Shown piece after piece: positions 8,736 through 19,099 of a stretch of 64,000 bases of DNA. The notes beneath the pieces were generated by a model. That model had not been told where the DNA came from. It ran no database searches and saw only the letters and a program-made list of their open reading frames with translations. The stretch lies in assembly GCA_963665545.2 (NCBI GenBank), contig CAXXKZ010000004.1, forward strand, positions 620,001 through 684,000. Reading direction: 5' to 3'. The position numbers were made by a program, and so were the translations under genes. Source of the stretch: G963665545 sp963665545. Lineage in GTDB: Bacteria > Pseudomonadota > Gammaproteobacteria > Xanthomonadales > SZUA-36. Each line of letters opens with the position of its first letter. The first letter of the stretch is position 1.

Positions 8736-9755
8736 TTACTGAGGGGGTCTTTCCAACCGCACCGCGCCACCAATGAATTGCACCGTCTTGGCAGGGACGT
8801 CACCGATCACGGTGATGCTGATGTCTGATTCCTGGCGGGAAAATGCGTGCGTGGTGCCCAGGCGGCTCGTGCCTTGTAGCGATGGCTCCTGTTCAAGGTA
8901 TGATTCCACATAAATTGAAACGGTGGCAAAGCCGTCGCTGTAAACGTGATGTTCAAATATGCCATTGGACGCCGAATCAAGACGCCGGTGCTCCATCAGC
9001 ACGAATCCCGATGGTAGACTGCCGGCAACCCACATTGGACCGCCACCTGATAACGACTGACTTGCAGGCAGGGACGACGCCACAGTGCCGTATTCAAGCC
9101 GCCCTCTGCTCGGCACCAGTTCCGCCGCATCAACTTCGTCGCCCAGTCGAATATCGGTAAACATCAGTTGCGCCAACGGGCTCTTGCGTTTGCCAATCAG
9201 CGCCCACTTCAACGGCAAACCCGTTTCAATGTCCAGCCACAACACGTAGCCATAACGGTAGTTGTCGTTCGGTTTGATGTTCACGCTCTGCACCTGGCGG
9301 CCCGCGAATCGCCCTTTGTTACCCAAATTCATTCGGTAATTCTTTTGCAGCTCTTCTACAGACTTGGGGTCGAACGAGGGGAAATAAGAGGACGCATTGG
9401 TACTGTCCTCCATAACTTGCCGGTTGTCTTCCAACACCCAGCTGACACCCACCGAATTACGAAGAATTTCTCTCTGTGTTCCGGACAGGGAATATAGCCT
9501 TTCCCGGATGCCTGCCTCGCCAACCATATGGGTCATGCGGATCGTCTGGATATCATCACCTTCCATGTATATGAAGGTCCCCTGGTAGTTTAGGTGGCTC
9601 AGCGCATTGTTCATTCGACCCAGCCAGCGAATTGCCTCCTTGGGTCCGCCCGCCCGGGCTTCATTCGGCTGGGCCGCCATCAGCACAGCGGGCGGTGCGA
9701 GCGGTTGCAAACCGGCGATCAGGGCCAGCCCAACAATGAATTTGCTGAGGGACAT
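8736..9755 (-). CDS. rseB: Sigma-E regulatory protein MucB/RseB
   Basis: RseB/MucB is a periplasmic protein that binds the anti-sigma factor and shields it from proteolysis until it senses mislocalised lipoprotein or LPS. The 339-residue product has a signal peptide (FIVGLALIAGLQPLAPPAVLMAA). The large LolA-like domain opens with LGRMNNALSHLNYQGTFIYM and contains a GYVLWLDIETGLPLKWALIG strand pair. A smaller C-terminal domain follows (AGSLPSGFVLMEHRR). Its ATG overlaps the mucA stop by one base (TAATG), indicating coupled translation. Confidence 0.93.
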   Translation of the reverse strand: MSLSKFIVGLALIAGLQPLAPPAVLMAAQPNEARAGGPKEAIRWLGRMNNALSHLNYQGTFIYMEGDDIQTIRMTHMVGEAGIRERLYSLSGTQREILRNSVGVSWVLEDNRQVMEDSTNASSYFPSFDPKSVEELQKNYRMNLGNKGRFAGRQVQSVNIKPNDNYRYGYVLWLDIETGLPLKWALIGKRKSPLAQLMFTDIRLGDEVDAAELVPSRGRLEYGTVASSLPASQSLSGGGPMWVAGSLPSGFVLMEHRRLDSASNGIFEHHVYSDGFATVSIYVESYLEQEPSLQGTSRLGTTHAFSRQESDISITVIGDVPAKTVQFIGGAVRLERPPQ

Positions 9756-10468
9756 TACTGCTTGGGTAATGCGGTGTCGGAAGTGTCCGCCATGTGCTGC
9801 GCATCTGCAATTTGTGCGTCTTCTTGATCTTCCGGTTCGGCAGCCCCGTCAGCCACCCCCTCGGCCACCCCGTCAGCCACCCCGTCAGCCAAAATACGTC
9901 GGGCAACCACGATGGGCACAAAGGAAACAAAACCCTTGCCGGCAGAAGAACCAGCAACCTGGTAATGCCGCAATAAATAGGAATTCATCCTTCTGTTGGC
10001 TGACCTGTCGGTGCCCGACAAATTGACCGGCTGAGAAAACGGGCTATTGACGATCACATTGGGACTGGCAAACGGCTGAGCAGACTCTGCCGTAACCAGC
10101 TCAGCGGGCGCCAAGCCAGCGTTCTCGCTCACCGGCGCTACCGCATATACAGCCATCAGTGCCACTGTTGCAGCAATCGCCGCGCCTGCGAACGGCCGGG
10201 CCCAGCGAGGCGCGGAACGCCCGATCGCAGCAATGGCCGTCGCGTCCAACTTCTCGGCTTCCAGCGCAACGGAAACGCGCTGACTGAGCGAGGTGTGCGC
10301 AATGCCGCCATCAGCATGCCTCAGGCAATCCCTGATTAAATGATAACGATCCCAGGTACTGCGCATGTCTTTGTCGGTTCCCAGCCTTCGAACCAGGAAT
10401 TTACTGGTATCGTGCTGAATCTCTCCGTCCATCAGACAGGAGAGGTGTTCAAGTGAATCTTTGCTCAT
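9755..10468 (-). CDS. rseA: Anti-sigma-E factor MucA/RseA family
   Basis: This is an inner membrane protein that holds RpoE inactive until regulated proteolysis releases it. The 237-residue product has the N-terminal sigma-binding domain (HLSCLMDGEIQ... WDRYHLIRDCLRH, residues 8-51). One membrane helix lies at about 91-112, followed by a periplasmic tail of about 125 residues. The C-terminal tail is unusual. Residues 194-210 are built from four-residue GVAD/GVAE repeats encoded by a 12-bp tandem repeat near 9845-9893, followed by an acidic end. The gene lies between rpoE (39 bp gap) and rseB (1 bp overlap). Confidence 0.9.
   Translation of the reverse strand: MSKDSLEHLSCLMDGEIQHDTSKFLVRRLGTDKDMRSTWDRYHLIRDCLRHADGGIAHTSLSQRVSVALEAEKLDATAIAAIGRSAPRWARPFAGAAIAATVALMAVYAVAPVSENAGLAPAELVTAESAQPFASPNVIVNSPFSQPVNLSGTDRSANRRMNSYLLRHYQVAGSSAGKGFVSFVPIVVARRILADGVADGVAEGVADGAAEPEDQEDAQIADAQHMADTSDTALPKQ
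9845..9893. repeat. 12-bp tandem repeat inside rseA
   Basis: About four copies of a 12-bp unit (GTCAGCCACCCC and one- or two-base variants) lie in tandem. They encode GVAD/GVAE repeats in the periplasmic tail of the anti-sigma factor. Since 12 is a multiple of three, copy-number change would lengthen or shorten the tail without breaking the frame. Confidence 0.8.
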
Positions 10469-10507
10469 ATCTAAACCTGTGCCTTGTTCAGTCCCAATCA
10501 GGGGGTT

Positions 10508-11089
10508 TCAACTCCCTTCCAACAGGGGTTTCAAATTATGGTCAATGGCTTCCCGGGCCCTGAATATTCGCGACCTCACCGTGCCGATCGGGCAGTCCAT
10601 GGTCGTGGCAATGTCTACATAACTCATGCCTTCCATCTCGCGCAACATGATCGCGGTCCTCAAATCGTCGGGGAGTTCGGCGATGGTGTCGTACACCACC
10701 TTCTTAATCTCATCCCGCATGATCTCGTTTTCGGGCGTACCGCGCTCTTTCAACCGGCTGTCCATATCGTACTGCTCAGCGTCGGCGGCATCGATGTCGC
10801 TCACGGGCGGTCGCCTCTTTTGCGCCACCAGCCAATTTTTTGCCGTATTGATTGCAATACGGTAAAGCCAGGTGTAAAAGGCGCTGTCTCCGCGAAACTT
10901 TCCGATCGCCCGGTAGGCCTTAATGAACGCCTCCTGGGCAATATCCAGCGCGTCGGCCTGATCCGATACATAGCGAGATACCAGGCTGACGATCCTGTGC
11001 TGATACTTGCTAATCAGCAGGTCAAAGGCGTGTTTATCGCCATTTTGTACCCGTTCGACCAGCAACTGGTCCACCTGCGCTTCGCTCAT
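10508..11089 (-). CDS. rpoE: RNA polymerase sigma factor RpoE (AlgU/sigma-E)
   Basis: This is an ECF sigma factor for the envelope-stress regulon. I chose the ATG at 11089 (193 residues, MSEAQVDQLLVERVQ), which matches the normal family length. A longer in-frame reading to 11197 would add 36 non-homologous-looking residues. Region 2 is clear (YQHRIVSLVSRYVSD, DALDIAQEAFIKAYRAIGKF, then FYTWLYRIAINTAKNWL). Region 4 follows (LRTAIMLREMEGMSYVDIA, GTVRSRIFRAREAI). A short acidic linker separates them. It heads the operon with the anti-sigma gene downstream. A candidate sigma-E promoter lies about 230 bp upstream, which would fit autoregulation. Confidence 0.95.
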   Translation of the reverse strand: MSEAQVDQLLVERVQNGDKHAFDLLISKYQHRIVSLVSRYVSDQADALDIAQEAFIKAYRAIGKFRGDSAFYTWLYRIAINTAKNWLVAQKRRPPVSDIDAADAEQYDMDSRLKERGTPENEIMRDEIKKVVYDTIAELPDDLRTAIMLREMEGMSYVDIATTMDCPIGTVRSRIFRAREAIDHNLKPLLEGS

Positions 11090-11321
11090 GCGTATCTTTC
11101 CGGCCTCTCCCGTCCGGGTTGCATTGCACAGCGCGCGCTCACTGGCGCGGGTGTGATTCTGAACCCGTTCTCCTGCTGCTAATTTCAGCGCCGACATGTG
11201 CGCTGTCTCCCTCTCTTGAGCATATCACGCTGTCCTTTCCGCTTCGCCCTTGAACCAATCACTTTGAAATGGTCACCTTGAATCAGACTCCATGAATCAG
11301 TATATGGGCACCTTGTGTCCG

Positions 11322-11348
11322 TATGACAGACCCGTGGTCTTGTAGTTC
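11322..11348 (-). promoter_or_regulatory. Candidate sigma-E type promoter upstream of rpoE
   Basis: On the minus strand, GAACTA is followed after 16 bases by TCATA. The known AlgU/RpoE pattern is GAACTT, 16-17 bases, then TCTGA, so the -35 matches 5 of 6 and the -10 matches 3 of 5. It would leave an untranslated leader of about 225 bases before the rpoE ATG. In the rest of the 446-bp gap between rpoE and the next gene (11090-11534) I see no supported gene. Confidence 0.4.
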
Positions 11349-11534
11349 CAAGGAACAGGCAATTAAATTGTGTCCTTTTGCGGGATTTTCCCAGCGGATG
11401 TGTTGTCCGAATCGACAACATCGGGGCCTGATCAGGATGCAAGAAGCTGAAACGGGTGCGATAATGCGCCGCTGTCTGGGCAAACCAGGCGCCGCCGGAG
11501 TGCTGTCGCATCAACTTCAGGAACAATTATCGCA

Positions 11535-13053
11535 ATGGAAATCCTAAGCAAGCTTGGCATATCAGACCTTAATCCAGGGGCCTATTTTGGCGAAGGAGAA
11601 TGGTCGAACACTAATGATTGCGGGGCCATCGAAGCCTCTAACCCTTCCAGTGGCGAGCTGTTGGCTAAAATATATGCGGCATCTGAGTCCGACTATGATC
11701 GGGTCATCATGGCTGCACTCGAGGTGTTTTCGCGCTGGCGCTGCGTGCCCGCGCCGCAGCGTGGTGAAGCCGTGCGTCTGTGCACCAATGCGCTACGAGA
11801 CAACAAGGATGCCCTGGGTAGCCTGGTCAGCCTTGAGATGGGCAAGATCAAGGCCGAAGGTGATGGCGAAGTCCAGGAAATGATCGATATCGGCGACTTC
11901 GCAGTGGGTCAGGCGCGCATGCTCTACGGCCTGACCATGCATTCCGAGCGGCCTCAACACAGAATGTATGAGCAATGGCACCCATTTGGGCTGGTTGGGG
12001 TCATCACTGCGTTCAATTTTCCCGTGGCTGTATGGGCCTGGAACGCGTTCCTGTCGGCCATCTGCGGTAATGCCACGATCTGGAAGCCGTCACCCAAAGG
12101 CGCGTTGTGCTGTTTGGCGATTCAGAACATCTGTAATCAGGCCCTCGAATCAGGCGGCTTTCCCTCCATTTTTCTGAGCTTTATGGAGCCTGGGCACCAA
12201 CTCGCCGAAAAAATGGTGGATGATGAACGCATCGACCTGATTTCATTTACAGGTTCAACAGCCGTGGGCCGACATGTGGGTACCCGGGTTGCCGCGCGAA
12301 TGGGCAGAAGCTTGCTGGAATTGGGTGGCAACAATGCGATCATTCTGGATGAGACAGCGGACCTGGAAATGGCGATTCCTGCCATTGTGTTTGGCGCGGT
12401 GGGGACGGCCGGACAACGCTGCACAACGACCAGGCGACTGATCGTCCACGAATCCATTCATTCTCAGGTGATCCAATCGCTGGTCAGCGCCTACGCTCAG
12501 GTGCGCGTGGGCGATCCACTCAAAGCCGATACGCTGATGGGACCGCTGACCGACGCAAGCAGTGTGCGGCGTTTCGAGGCTGCGGTGGAATCCGCTCGTC
12601 CAGCAGGGCGGTGAGGTGCTGACCGGCGGCAAGCGCGTCAATGGCCCCGGTTTTTTCGTGGAGCCGACCGTTATCTGCGTTGAAGGCGATTGGGATATCG
12701 TCAAAACGGAAACCTTCGCGCCCATTCTTTACCTCATTTCCTACGCTACCCTGGAAGAGGCCATTGCGATTCAGAATGAAGTTAAACAGGGTTTGTCGTC
12801 CTCCTTATTTACCACCGATATGCGCAACGCTGAAATGTTTCTTTCGGCCGGTGGTTCCGACTGTGGTATTGCCAATATAAATATTGGCACTTCCGGCGCC
12901 GAAATCGGCGGAGCCTTCGGTGGGGAGAAAGAGACGGGTGGAGGGCGGGAGTCAGGTTCAGATGCCTGGAAGGCCTATATGCGCCGTCAAACCAATACCA
13001 TCAATTGGGGCGTTGATGTTCCGCTTGCGCAAGGTATTACATTTGACCTCTGA
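11535..13053 (+). CDS. Aldehyde dehydrogenase, ALDH7 type (one frameshift)
   Basis: This is an NAD-dependent aldehyde dehydrogenase resembling the ALDH7/antiquitin group, whose known members oxidise alpha-aminoadipic semialdehyde in lysine breakdown. The substrate here is inferred, not shown. N-terminal NAD-domain motifs are FGLVGVITAFNFPVAVWAWN and FTGSTAVGRHVG. The catalytic glutamate is in LLELGGNNAI and the catalytic cysteine in TAGQRCTTTRR. The frame breaks near 12600: after VESA the reading continues one base later as QQGGEVLTGGKRV. Removing one C in CGTCCAG joins both parts into about 505 residues, the normal length. No lysine-catabolic partner lies next to it. The break may be a read error. 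Confidence 0.85.
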
Positions 13054-13103
13054 CCGAACGCGAGTGCGATAGCAAGGATTATGGATCGCTCCATAGCGCA
13101 TCA

Positions 13104-14124
13104 ATGAAGGTTTCCGAGCAGCCATCCTTACAAGGTTTCAATACCTTCGGGGTTTGCGCAAACACGGCCCTGATGATTGAAATCGAAGCAGAGGAGGATT
13201 TGCTCGCCGCGCCACAATTCGACCCGCAAAAGGACTTGGTCCTCGGCGGTGGCAGCAATCTGCTACTGGTCAGCGACGTTCCCGGAACGGTTTTTCTAAA
13301 TCGCATCACCGGGCGCAACATCATTGAGTCACGAGGCAATGGAGTCATCGTGGAGGCCGGCGCCGGCGAGAATTGGCATAGCTTGGTGGACTGGACGCTG
13401 AGACAGGGCCTGAGCGGGTTGGAAAACCTGTCCTGGATACCCGGTCTCACCGGCGCTGCACCGATACAGAATATAGGTGCATATGGTGTTGAGCTATCAT
13501 CCGTCCTGGATTTCGTCACGGCCTGGGATTGGGAAAAAGGGCGTTGGATTAGTTTCAATGCCGATGAGTGCCGGTTGGAATACCGGGACAGCCTGTTCAA
13601 GACCGAAGCGCCGGATCGTTACCTGATCACATCAGTGGGCCTGCGCCTGAGCCGGCGTTTTGCACCGCAGCTTGGCTACCAGGAACTGGCGGAGAGTCTG
13701 GAGCGCGCCGGTATTGAGCGGCCCACACCCAGAGAAGTCAGCGACGCGGTGATTGGCTTGCGGCGCTCGAAGCTGCCGGAACCCTCGGCGGTCGGCAATG
13801 CCGGCAGCTTTTTCAAGAATCCCGTGGTGACCGCAGATGAAGCAGAAACACTCAGCGACCGGTTTCCGGGACTGCCCGTCTGGCCAGCCGGCGCCGAGCG
13901 AGCCAAACTATCGGCCGGGTGGTTGATCGAACAATGCGGCCTTAAAGGCCACCGCGACGGCGATGCAGCGGTTTCAGCACTGCATGCACTGGTGCTGGTC
14001 AATCTCGGTCAGGCCAGCGGCAGGCAATTGTTAGACCTTGGCCGAACGAGTGCGACGCGAAGTGAGCCGCCATTTCAACATCCAGTTGGAGTATGAACCC
14101 AAAATCGTGCAGTTTTGCGCATGA
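13104..14124 (+). CDS. murB: UDP-N-acetylenolpyruvoylglucosamine reductase MurB (C-terminal frameshift)
   Basis: MurB is the flavoprotein that reduces UDP-GlcNAc-enolpyruvate to UDP-MurNAc in peptidoglycan synthesis. Visible motifs are the FAD-binding LGGGSNLLLVSD, IQNIGAYGVELSSV, the type I insert, and GNAGSFFKNPVV with the catalytic serine, followed by GWLIEQCGLKG. The raw ORF ends at 14096 with an unrelated tail. One base later, the frame from 14042 reads AERVRREVSRHF then NIQLEYEPKIV, which is the typical MurB C-terminus, and it stops at 14124. Removing one G at 14040-14041 gives about 339 residues, the E. coli length. As murB is essential, this is most likely a read error. Confidence 0.93.
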
Positions 14125-14176
14125 TCCGCGTATTTCGCATCAATCCATTATTCAGCTTTAAATCCGGAGAAAACCA

Positions 14177-15872
14177 GTGAGATCAATGCTTCACAGAACA
14201 CTGCCCCTGGTCGGCGTCATTCTGGCCGCCTGCACACCCACTGAAGAACCAAGCAAGCCGCCAGCGGCGCCAGTTGTGGCGTCAACCCTTGGGGCGCAGC
14301 CAACGGCCAGCGTGGATGCGGAGCGCCTGCTGGGCAACATCCGCAAGCTGGCCTCTGATGATTTTGGCGGCCGGGCACCCATGTCCGACGGAGAAGTGAA
14401 AACCCTTCAGTTTCTAGAGGAAAAATTTCGCCAGTTTGGACTGCAGCCGCTATTTGGCGACAGTTACAGGCAGTCAGTCGACCTGGTTTCCATTGACCCA
14501 AACCCGGAAACGGTCCAGATGACGTTCAGTTTGAAGGGCAACGACCGGTTGGTCACGTATCGCGATGAAATGGTGGCCGTCACCCTAAGGGTAGTGCCTG
14601 AGTCGAGGGTCGAAGCCAGCGAGGTCGTATTCGTAGGCTACGGAATCGTCGCCCCCGAGTATGGCTGGGACGACTACGCCGACGTGGATGTAAGCGGAAA
14701 AACGGTGCTCATTCTGGTCAATGACCCTGGCTATGCGACAGGCGATGCGGACCTTTTCAAGGGCAAGAAAATGACCTACTACGGCCGCTGGACCTACAAG
14801 TACGAAGAAGCCGCCAACCAGGGCGCCGCGGCGGCGATTATCGTTCACGATACCGCGCCGGCCGCCTATGGCTGGGACGTGGTGCGCAATAGCTGGACCG
14901 GCCCGCAATTTCACCTGGCGACCGAAAACGACAATATCGACCGTGTGGCCATAGAGTCGTGGGTTCAAAAATTCATCGCTGAAGAACTGGCTCAGGCCTC
15001 CGGCACAAGCCTTACCAAATTGATGGCAGCGGCACTGTCGCCCGAATTCCAGGCGGTAGCGCTGGCAGCCACGATGAGCGCCTCGGTTCAGAATGAGTTG
15101 ATCCGTTCGCAGTCTTACAACATTGGCGCACTTATACCCGGCAGCGAAGCGCCCGAAGAACTGTTTATCTATATCGCCCACTGGGACCACCTGGGAACGG
15201 CCAAACCCACAAACCCCGCCGAAAACTCCAGCGAAGACCTCATCTATAACGGTGCCGTGGACAATGCTTCCGGCACCGCCGCTTTGATCGAACTGGCCTA
15301 CTCATTCGCTCAACTGGAGACACTGCCCAAAAGGAGCGTGGCATTCCTGGCCGTTACCGCGGAAGAGTCTGGGCTGCTGGGCTCAGCATGGTACGCCAGC
15401 AACCCACCCATCCCCCATGGCGCAAACGGTTGGCGGCATCAACATGGATGCCCTCAACCCTTACGGAACCACCAACGACATCATGGTGGTCGGCTACGGC
15501 AGCTCCGAAATGGAAGACCTGTTGATCCAGGCTGCATCGGCTCAGAACCGGGTAATTAAACCCGAAGATCATCCGGAACGTGGCTATTATTACCGTTCTG
15601 ACCACTTCAACTTCGCCAAGAAGGGCGTGCCGATGCTGTATGCGGAGTCCGGCACCGATCACCGCGAGCTGGGGCCGGCTTATCTCGAGGGTCGCGGCAA
15701 GGAGTACGTCGAAACCCGCTACCATTCGCCAGCAGATGAGGTACAGGACGACTGGGATCTTCGCGGTATTGTCGAAGGCATTGAACTGAATTTTTCGATT
15801 GGTCACAAGGTGGTGAATTCAGGCGACTGGCCGGAATGGTACGAGGGTAACGAATTCCCGCGCGATCCGTGA
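14177..15872 (+). CDS. M28-family metallopeptidase, lipoprotein (one frameshift)
   Basis: This is a predicted zinc aminopeptidase-like hydrolase anchored by lipid in the envelope. The start is GTG at 14177, with GGAG seven bases before it. The signal peptide ends in a lipobox (VGVILAAC, Cys19). A PA-like insert (VVFVGYGIVAPEYGWDDY to AAAAIIVHDTAP) precedes the M28 core: AHWDHLG, GAVDNASGTAALIELA and TAEESGLLGS are the usual metal and catalytic segments. The frame breaks at a run of five C at 15412-15416, and with four C the reading continues into MAQTVGGINMDALNPYG and the late ESGTDHRELG. The restored length is about 564 residues. Its substrate is unknown. Confidence 0.88.
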
Positions 15873-15936
15873 GGACTCGCGTAAACCCAGCCACCAATAG
15901 GGGCCGCTGCCAGCCCGCCCAATAGGGGCACCCCAT
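15873..15936. other. Short convergent spacer with a direct repeat
   Basis: The 64 bp between the peptidase stop and the stop of the minus-strand nucleotidase contain two copies of CCAATAGGGGC separated by a C-rich stretch. No convincing terminator hairpin is visible. The meaning of the repeat is unclear. Confidence 0.35.
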
Positions 15937-16889
15937 TTATTCGTTGGCTATCCCATGTGGCACATGCGCTGCAGCAACATGCTCTGAAGCCGATACCACA
16001 TGCCTTTTCTGATCATCAAAGAATATATCGGCGCCAAAGGCTTTGAGAAATTCGCCTTTGCTGCGTCCCCCCAGAAACAGGGCTTCATCGGACGCGGATG
16101 CCCCAGTGGCGCAGGGTCAGGATGACGCGCTTGTGGGCCGGGGCTGAGCGGGCTGTCACCAACGCAGTCCGGATCGGGTTGTCTTCCACCGGGTAGGCAG
16201 ACTGAATGTCGTGCAAGGCTTCAAGCACCGGTTTGAAAGGCCCGCCCGATAGCGGGTCTTCGGCCTGTTCTGTTTCGCTTTGCGGCAAAGGCATCCAGAC
16301 CGCTTTTCTGGTACACACGTTCGGCTTCGTCGCTGAAGAGCACCGCATCGCCATCAAAGGCAATTCTCAGCTGTTTGCTCTTCTGGCGGGATGCCGCGCC
16401 CGGCAGGATAAGCGCCGCAGCAAATCCCGATCGTAGCGTGCTGCGGACATCGCCATGATGGGTTGAGAGAAACAGATGCACCGAATAGGCCCTGAGGTAT
16501 GGTTCGCGGCTTTCACCGCTGGTAAATGCCGCCCGTTCTATGCCCAGGCCGTAGTGTTCGATGGAATTGAATATTCTCAGGCCGGTGTCTGCGCTATTGC
16601 GGGACATCAGTATGACTTCCACGCCGGCATGGGCGGCCTCCGGGCTGTTGAGATTCAGCAGCTTCTCAACCAGCGGAAAGGCGACCCCCGGAGCAAATGG
16701 TTCGTTTTCCCGAGACACCTGGTATGCAGCGTAGGCCTTCAAACCCTGCTTTTCGAACACATCATGACTTTCGCGCATGTCAAAGAGGGCACGTGAAGAA
16801 ATAGCGATGACCAGTGATCGCAGATCCTCTGCCGATTGCCGCTCACTGCCGGCTGCTGCGGTTCTTGGATGGCGAATAATTTCCGTCAT
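15937..16889 (-). CDS. 5'-nucleotidase family protein (two frameshifts)
   Basis: The protein resembles the cytosolic 5'-nucleotidase family (Pfam 5-nucleotidase) that dephosphorylates nucleoside monophosphates. Matching segments are LVIAISSRALFDMRESHDVF, GVAFPLVEKLLNLN, VEVILMSRNSADTGLRIFNSI, FLSTHHGDVRSTLRSG and LRIAFDGDAVLFSDEAE. The start ATG at 16889 has GGAGGGG upstream. The frame breaks near 16275 (continuing as ETEQAEDPLSGGPFKP) and again at 16090-16091 (continuing as DEALFLGGRSKGEFLKAF). Removing one base at each gives about 316 residues ending at 15937. Two breaks in one gene could mean decay, but they lie in a patch where many genes show the same defect. Confidence 0.8.
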
Positions 16890-17042
16890 AAATCAATCCC
16901 CTCCCGAGCATGTTAACCGAAGCAATCTCAAAAGTTGAGAAACCGTCAACCGCCATCTTGTCTTATTCCCAATCTGGACTTTTATGCTAACCCGGCAGGA
17001 CACATCAGGCCGATCTTGGTAAAGAGTCGAAAGGCCATTAGA

Positions 17043-17852
17043 ATGATGAGTATCCACACTGTTTCAAGGCTCTCTATGCGATCAATTCTGGTTTTTCTGA
17101 CGGTTTTCTGCGGGCTGATGTCAGCCACGCAATCCATCGCCCAGCCCGGAGATTCTGATTCTGATCCCGAGGCCGTAGAATTGATCCGCGCCGCCATGGA
17201 TCAGTGGCGCGGACGTACCTCCCATTCACGGACCACGATGACCATTCACCGCAACGACTGGGAACGGACGATGTCGATGCTTTCCTGGAGTTCCGGCGAT
17301 GAACTGTCGCTGGTGCGAGTTCTTGAGCCGAAGAAAGACGCCGGCAACAGCACCTTGCTCAATGGCGACAATATGTGGAGCTACTCGCCAAAGATCAATC
17401 GAATCATCAAGATTCCGTCCTCGATGATGAACCAGAGTTGGATGGGCAGCGATTTCTCAAACCGCGATATCAGCAAATCAACTGATATCATTGACAACTA
17501 CACACACCGACTCACAAACAAGAAGACAGAAGGTGAGCACACCATCTATACCATCACATCCATCCCGCATGAGGATGCAGCGGTTGTGTGGGGCAAGGAA
17601 GTCAATGTGATCCGCGACGACTTTGTGACCATCGAGCAACAATTCTGGGATCAGGATGATGTCCTGGTCAAAGTCATGAAAACCCTGGAGATCGCCGAAA
17701 TGAGTGGCCGGGCGGTTGCCAGAACGCTGCGCATGCACAAGACCGAAACGCCGGATGAATGGACGGAAATGCATACCGACGAAGTCGAATTCGACATCGA
17801 TTTGCCAGAAAATCTCTTTACCCTGTCCAACCTGAGAAATCCACGCCAGTGA
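17043..17852 (+). CDS. LolA-like outer membrane lipoprotein-sorting family protein
   Basis: This is a predicted periplasmic protein of the LolA/LppX-like fold, of the kind annotated as outer membrane lipoprotein-sorting protein. Family members are thought to carry lipids or lipoproteins across the periplasm. The signal peptide is clear (MRSILVFLTVFCGLMSATQSIAQ). The start could be the ATG at 17043, 17046 or 17076, and I give the longest sensible one. The body shows the fold's strand pattern: HSRTTMTIHRNDWERTMSM, LSLVRVLEPKKDAGNSTLL, NMWSYSPKINRIIKIPSSMM, then WMGSDFSNRDI. Its stop overlaps the GTG start of the first permease by four bases. It is thus the first gene of a five-gene export operon and probably the periplasmic partner. 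Confidence 0.85.
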   Translation: MMSIHTVSRLSMRSILVFLTVFCGLMSATQSIAQPGDSDSDPEAVELIRAAMDQWRGRTSHSRTTMTIHRNDWERTMSMLSWSSGDELSLVRVLEPKKDAGNSTLLNGDNMWSYSPKINRIIKIPSSMMNQSWMGSDFSNRDISKSTDIIDNYTHRLTNKKTEGEHTIYTITSIPHEDAAVVWGKEVNVIRDDFVTIEQQFWDQDDVLVKVMKTLEIAEMSGRAVARTLRMHKTETPDEWTEMHTDEVEFDIDLPENLFTLSNLRNPRQ

Positions 17853-19099
17853 GTGAAACCACCCGCTTTTTGATTCTGCGTCTGGCCTGGCGCAATCTGT
17901 GGCGCCACAAACGCCGGTCCTGGCTGACTGCCGGCGCAATGGCCTTTTGCAACGCCTTGTTGATCTTTATGACCTGCCTGCAATTTGGCACCTACGACAT
18001 GATGATCACCAATACCGTCAGCACTTTCAGTGGCTACGCACAGATTCAGCGCGAAGGCTATCTGGACACGCCGAAAATGCGGCTCACCGTTCCTGATATC
18101 CAGGTCCTGACCGATGCAGTCCGGGATGCTCGCCCGGCCGGCAGGGCGTCCGCCCGCGCCTCTGCCCTGGTGCTGATATCCAGCGAACAACGCTCGCTGG
18201 GCGTTTCAGTGATTGGTGTACAACCCGGCACCGAACCCGCGGTATCCACGCTGCCCGGCCTGGTCAGGGAAGGGCGCTACCTGCAGGGGAGCAACGCGCC
18301 CGAAATCGTCGTCGGCAGCGTGATGGCGCGCAATCTGAAAGCGTCCATAGGTGACGAACTCACATTATTGGGATCGGGGCTTGATGGCTCATTTGCGGCG
18401 GGTGTTGTGACCATTGTTGGAATTTACAGCTCGGGAATACCCGATCTGGACCGCAGCATCGCGCAAATTCCGCTCGACCTATTTCCAGAGAGACTTTTTC
18501 AATGGGTGACCAGGGCCATGCCATCGTCATTTCCACCAACAACCTGACCGAAACCGCAGCCGCCCGTGACAGTGCCGAGCAAGTCATCACCGGCCGAGCC
18601 CCGCAACTTGTTGCATTGGATTGGGATGCGCTGAATCCGGGCGTCATGCAATCCATCCAAAGCGATCTGGAGCAGTGCCTGGTTCATCTATTTCATCCTG
18701 ATCATCCTGGTGGCTTTCAGCGTACTGAACACTCAATTGATGTCCGTTTTGGAGCGTACTCGCGAATTTGGCGTCATACTGTCTTTGGGTGTAAAACCGA
18801 TCAAACTGGCGCGCTTGGTGGTGCTCGAAACCAGCTTGATTGCGTTAATCGGCCTCATTTTGGGGCTCCTGGTGGGAGGCGCCCTGGCGCTGTACTTTAA
18901 TCAATACGGTCTTTGGTTCGAAGGCATAGAAGAATTTGCCGCCAAATACAACGTCACGGATCGCATTTATCCAAAAATCAGCCTACTGACGATGTCCCTG
19001 GGGCCGGTTATCGTTTCTGTTTTCTGCATGATCGCCTCTTTCTACCCTGCCATGCGCCTGTTCCGGTTGGAGCCGGTTGACGCGATGAGGACTGGCTGA
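17849..19099 (+). CDS. FtsX/LolC-type ABC transporter permease 1 (two frameshifts)
   Basis: This is an inner membrane permease with the MacB/LolC layout. A cytoplasmic start (RLAWRNLWRHKRRSWLTAG) precedes the first membrane helix. A large periplasmic domain of about 230 residues follows, then three C-terminal helices (IYFILIILVAFSVLNT, LIALIGLILGLLVGG, VIVSVFCMIASFY) and the LEPVDAMRTG end typical of the family. I chose GTG at 17849 because it overlaps the upstream stop (GTGA). The frame changes near 18485-18505 and again near 18675-18680. With both repaired the product is about 416 residues. The first change needs either one lost base or two extra bases. The ends of the two permeases overlap by one base (TGATG). 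Confidence 0.82.

Noticed and set aside
11185..11526. 113-residue minus-strand ORF upstream of rpoE
   Set aside because: Low-complexity, Arg/His/Cys-rich composition, no motif and no ribosome site. It covers the likely rpoE promoter region, so I treat it as chance.
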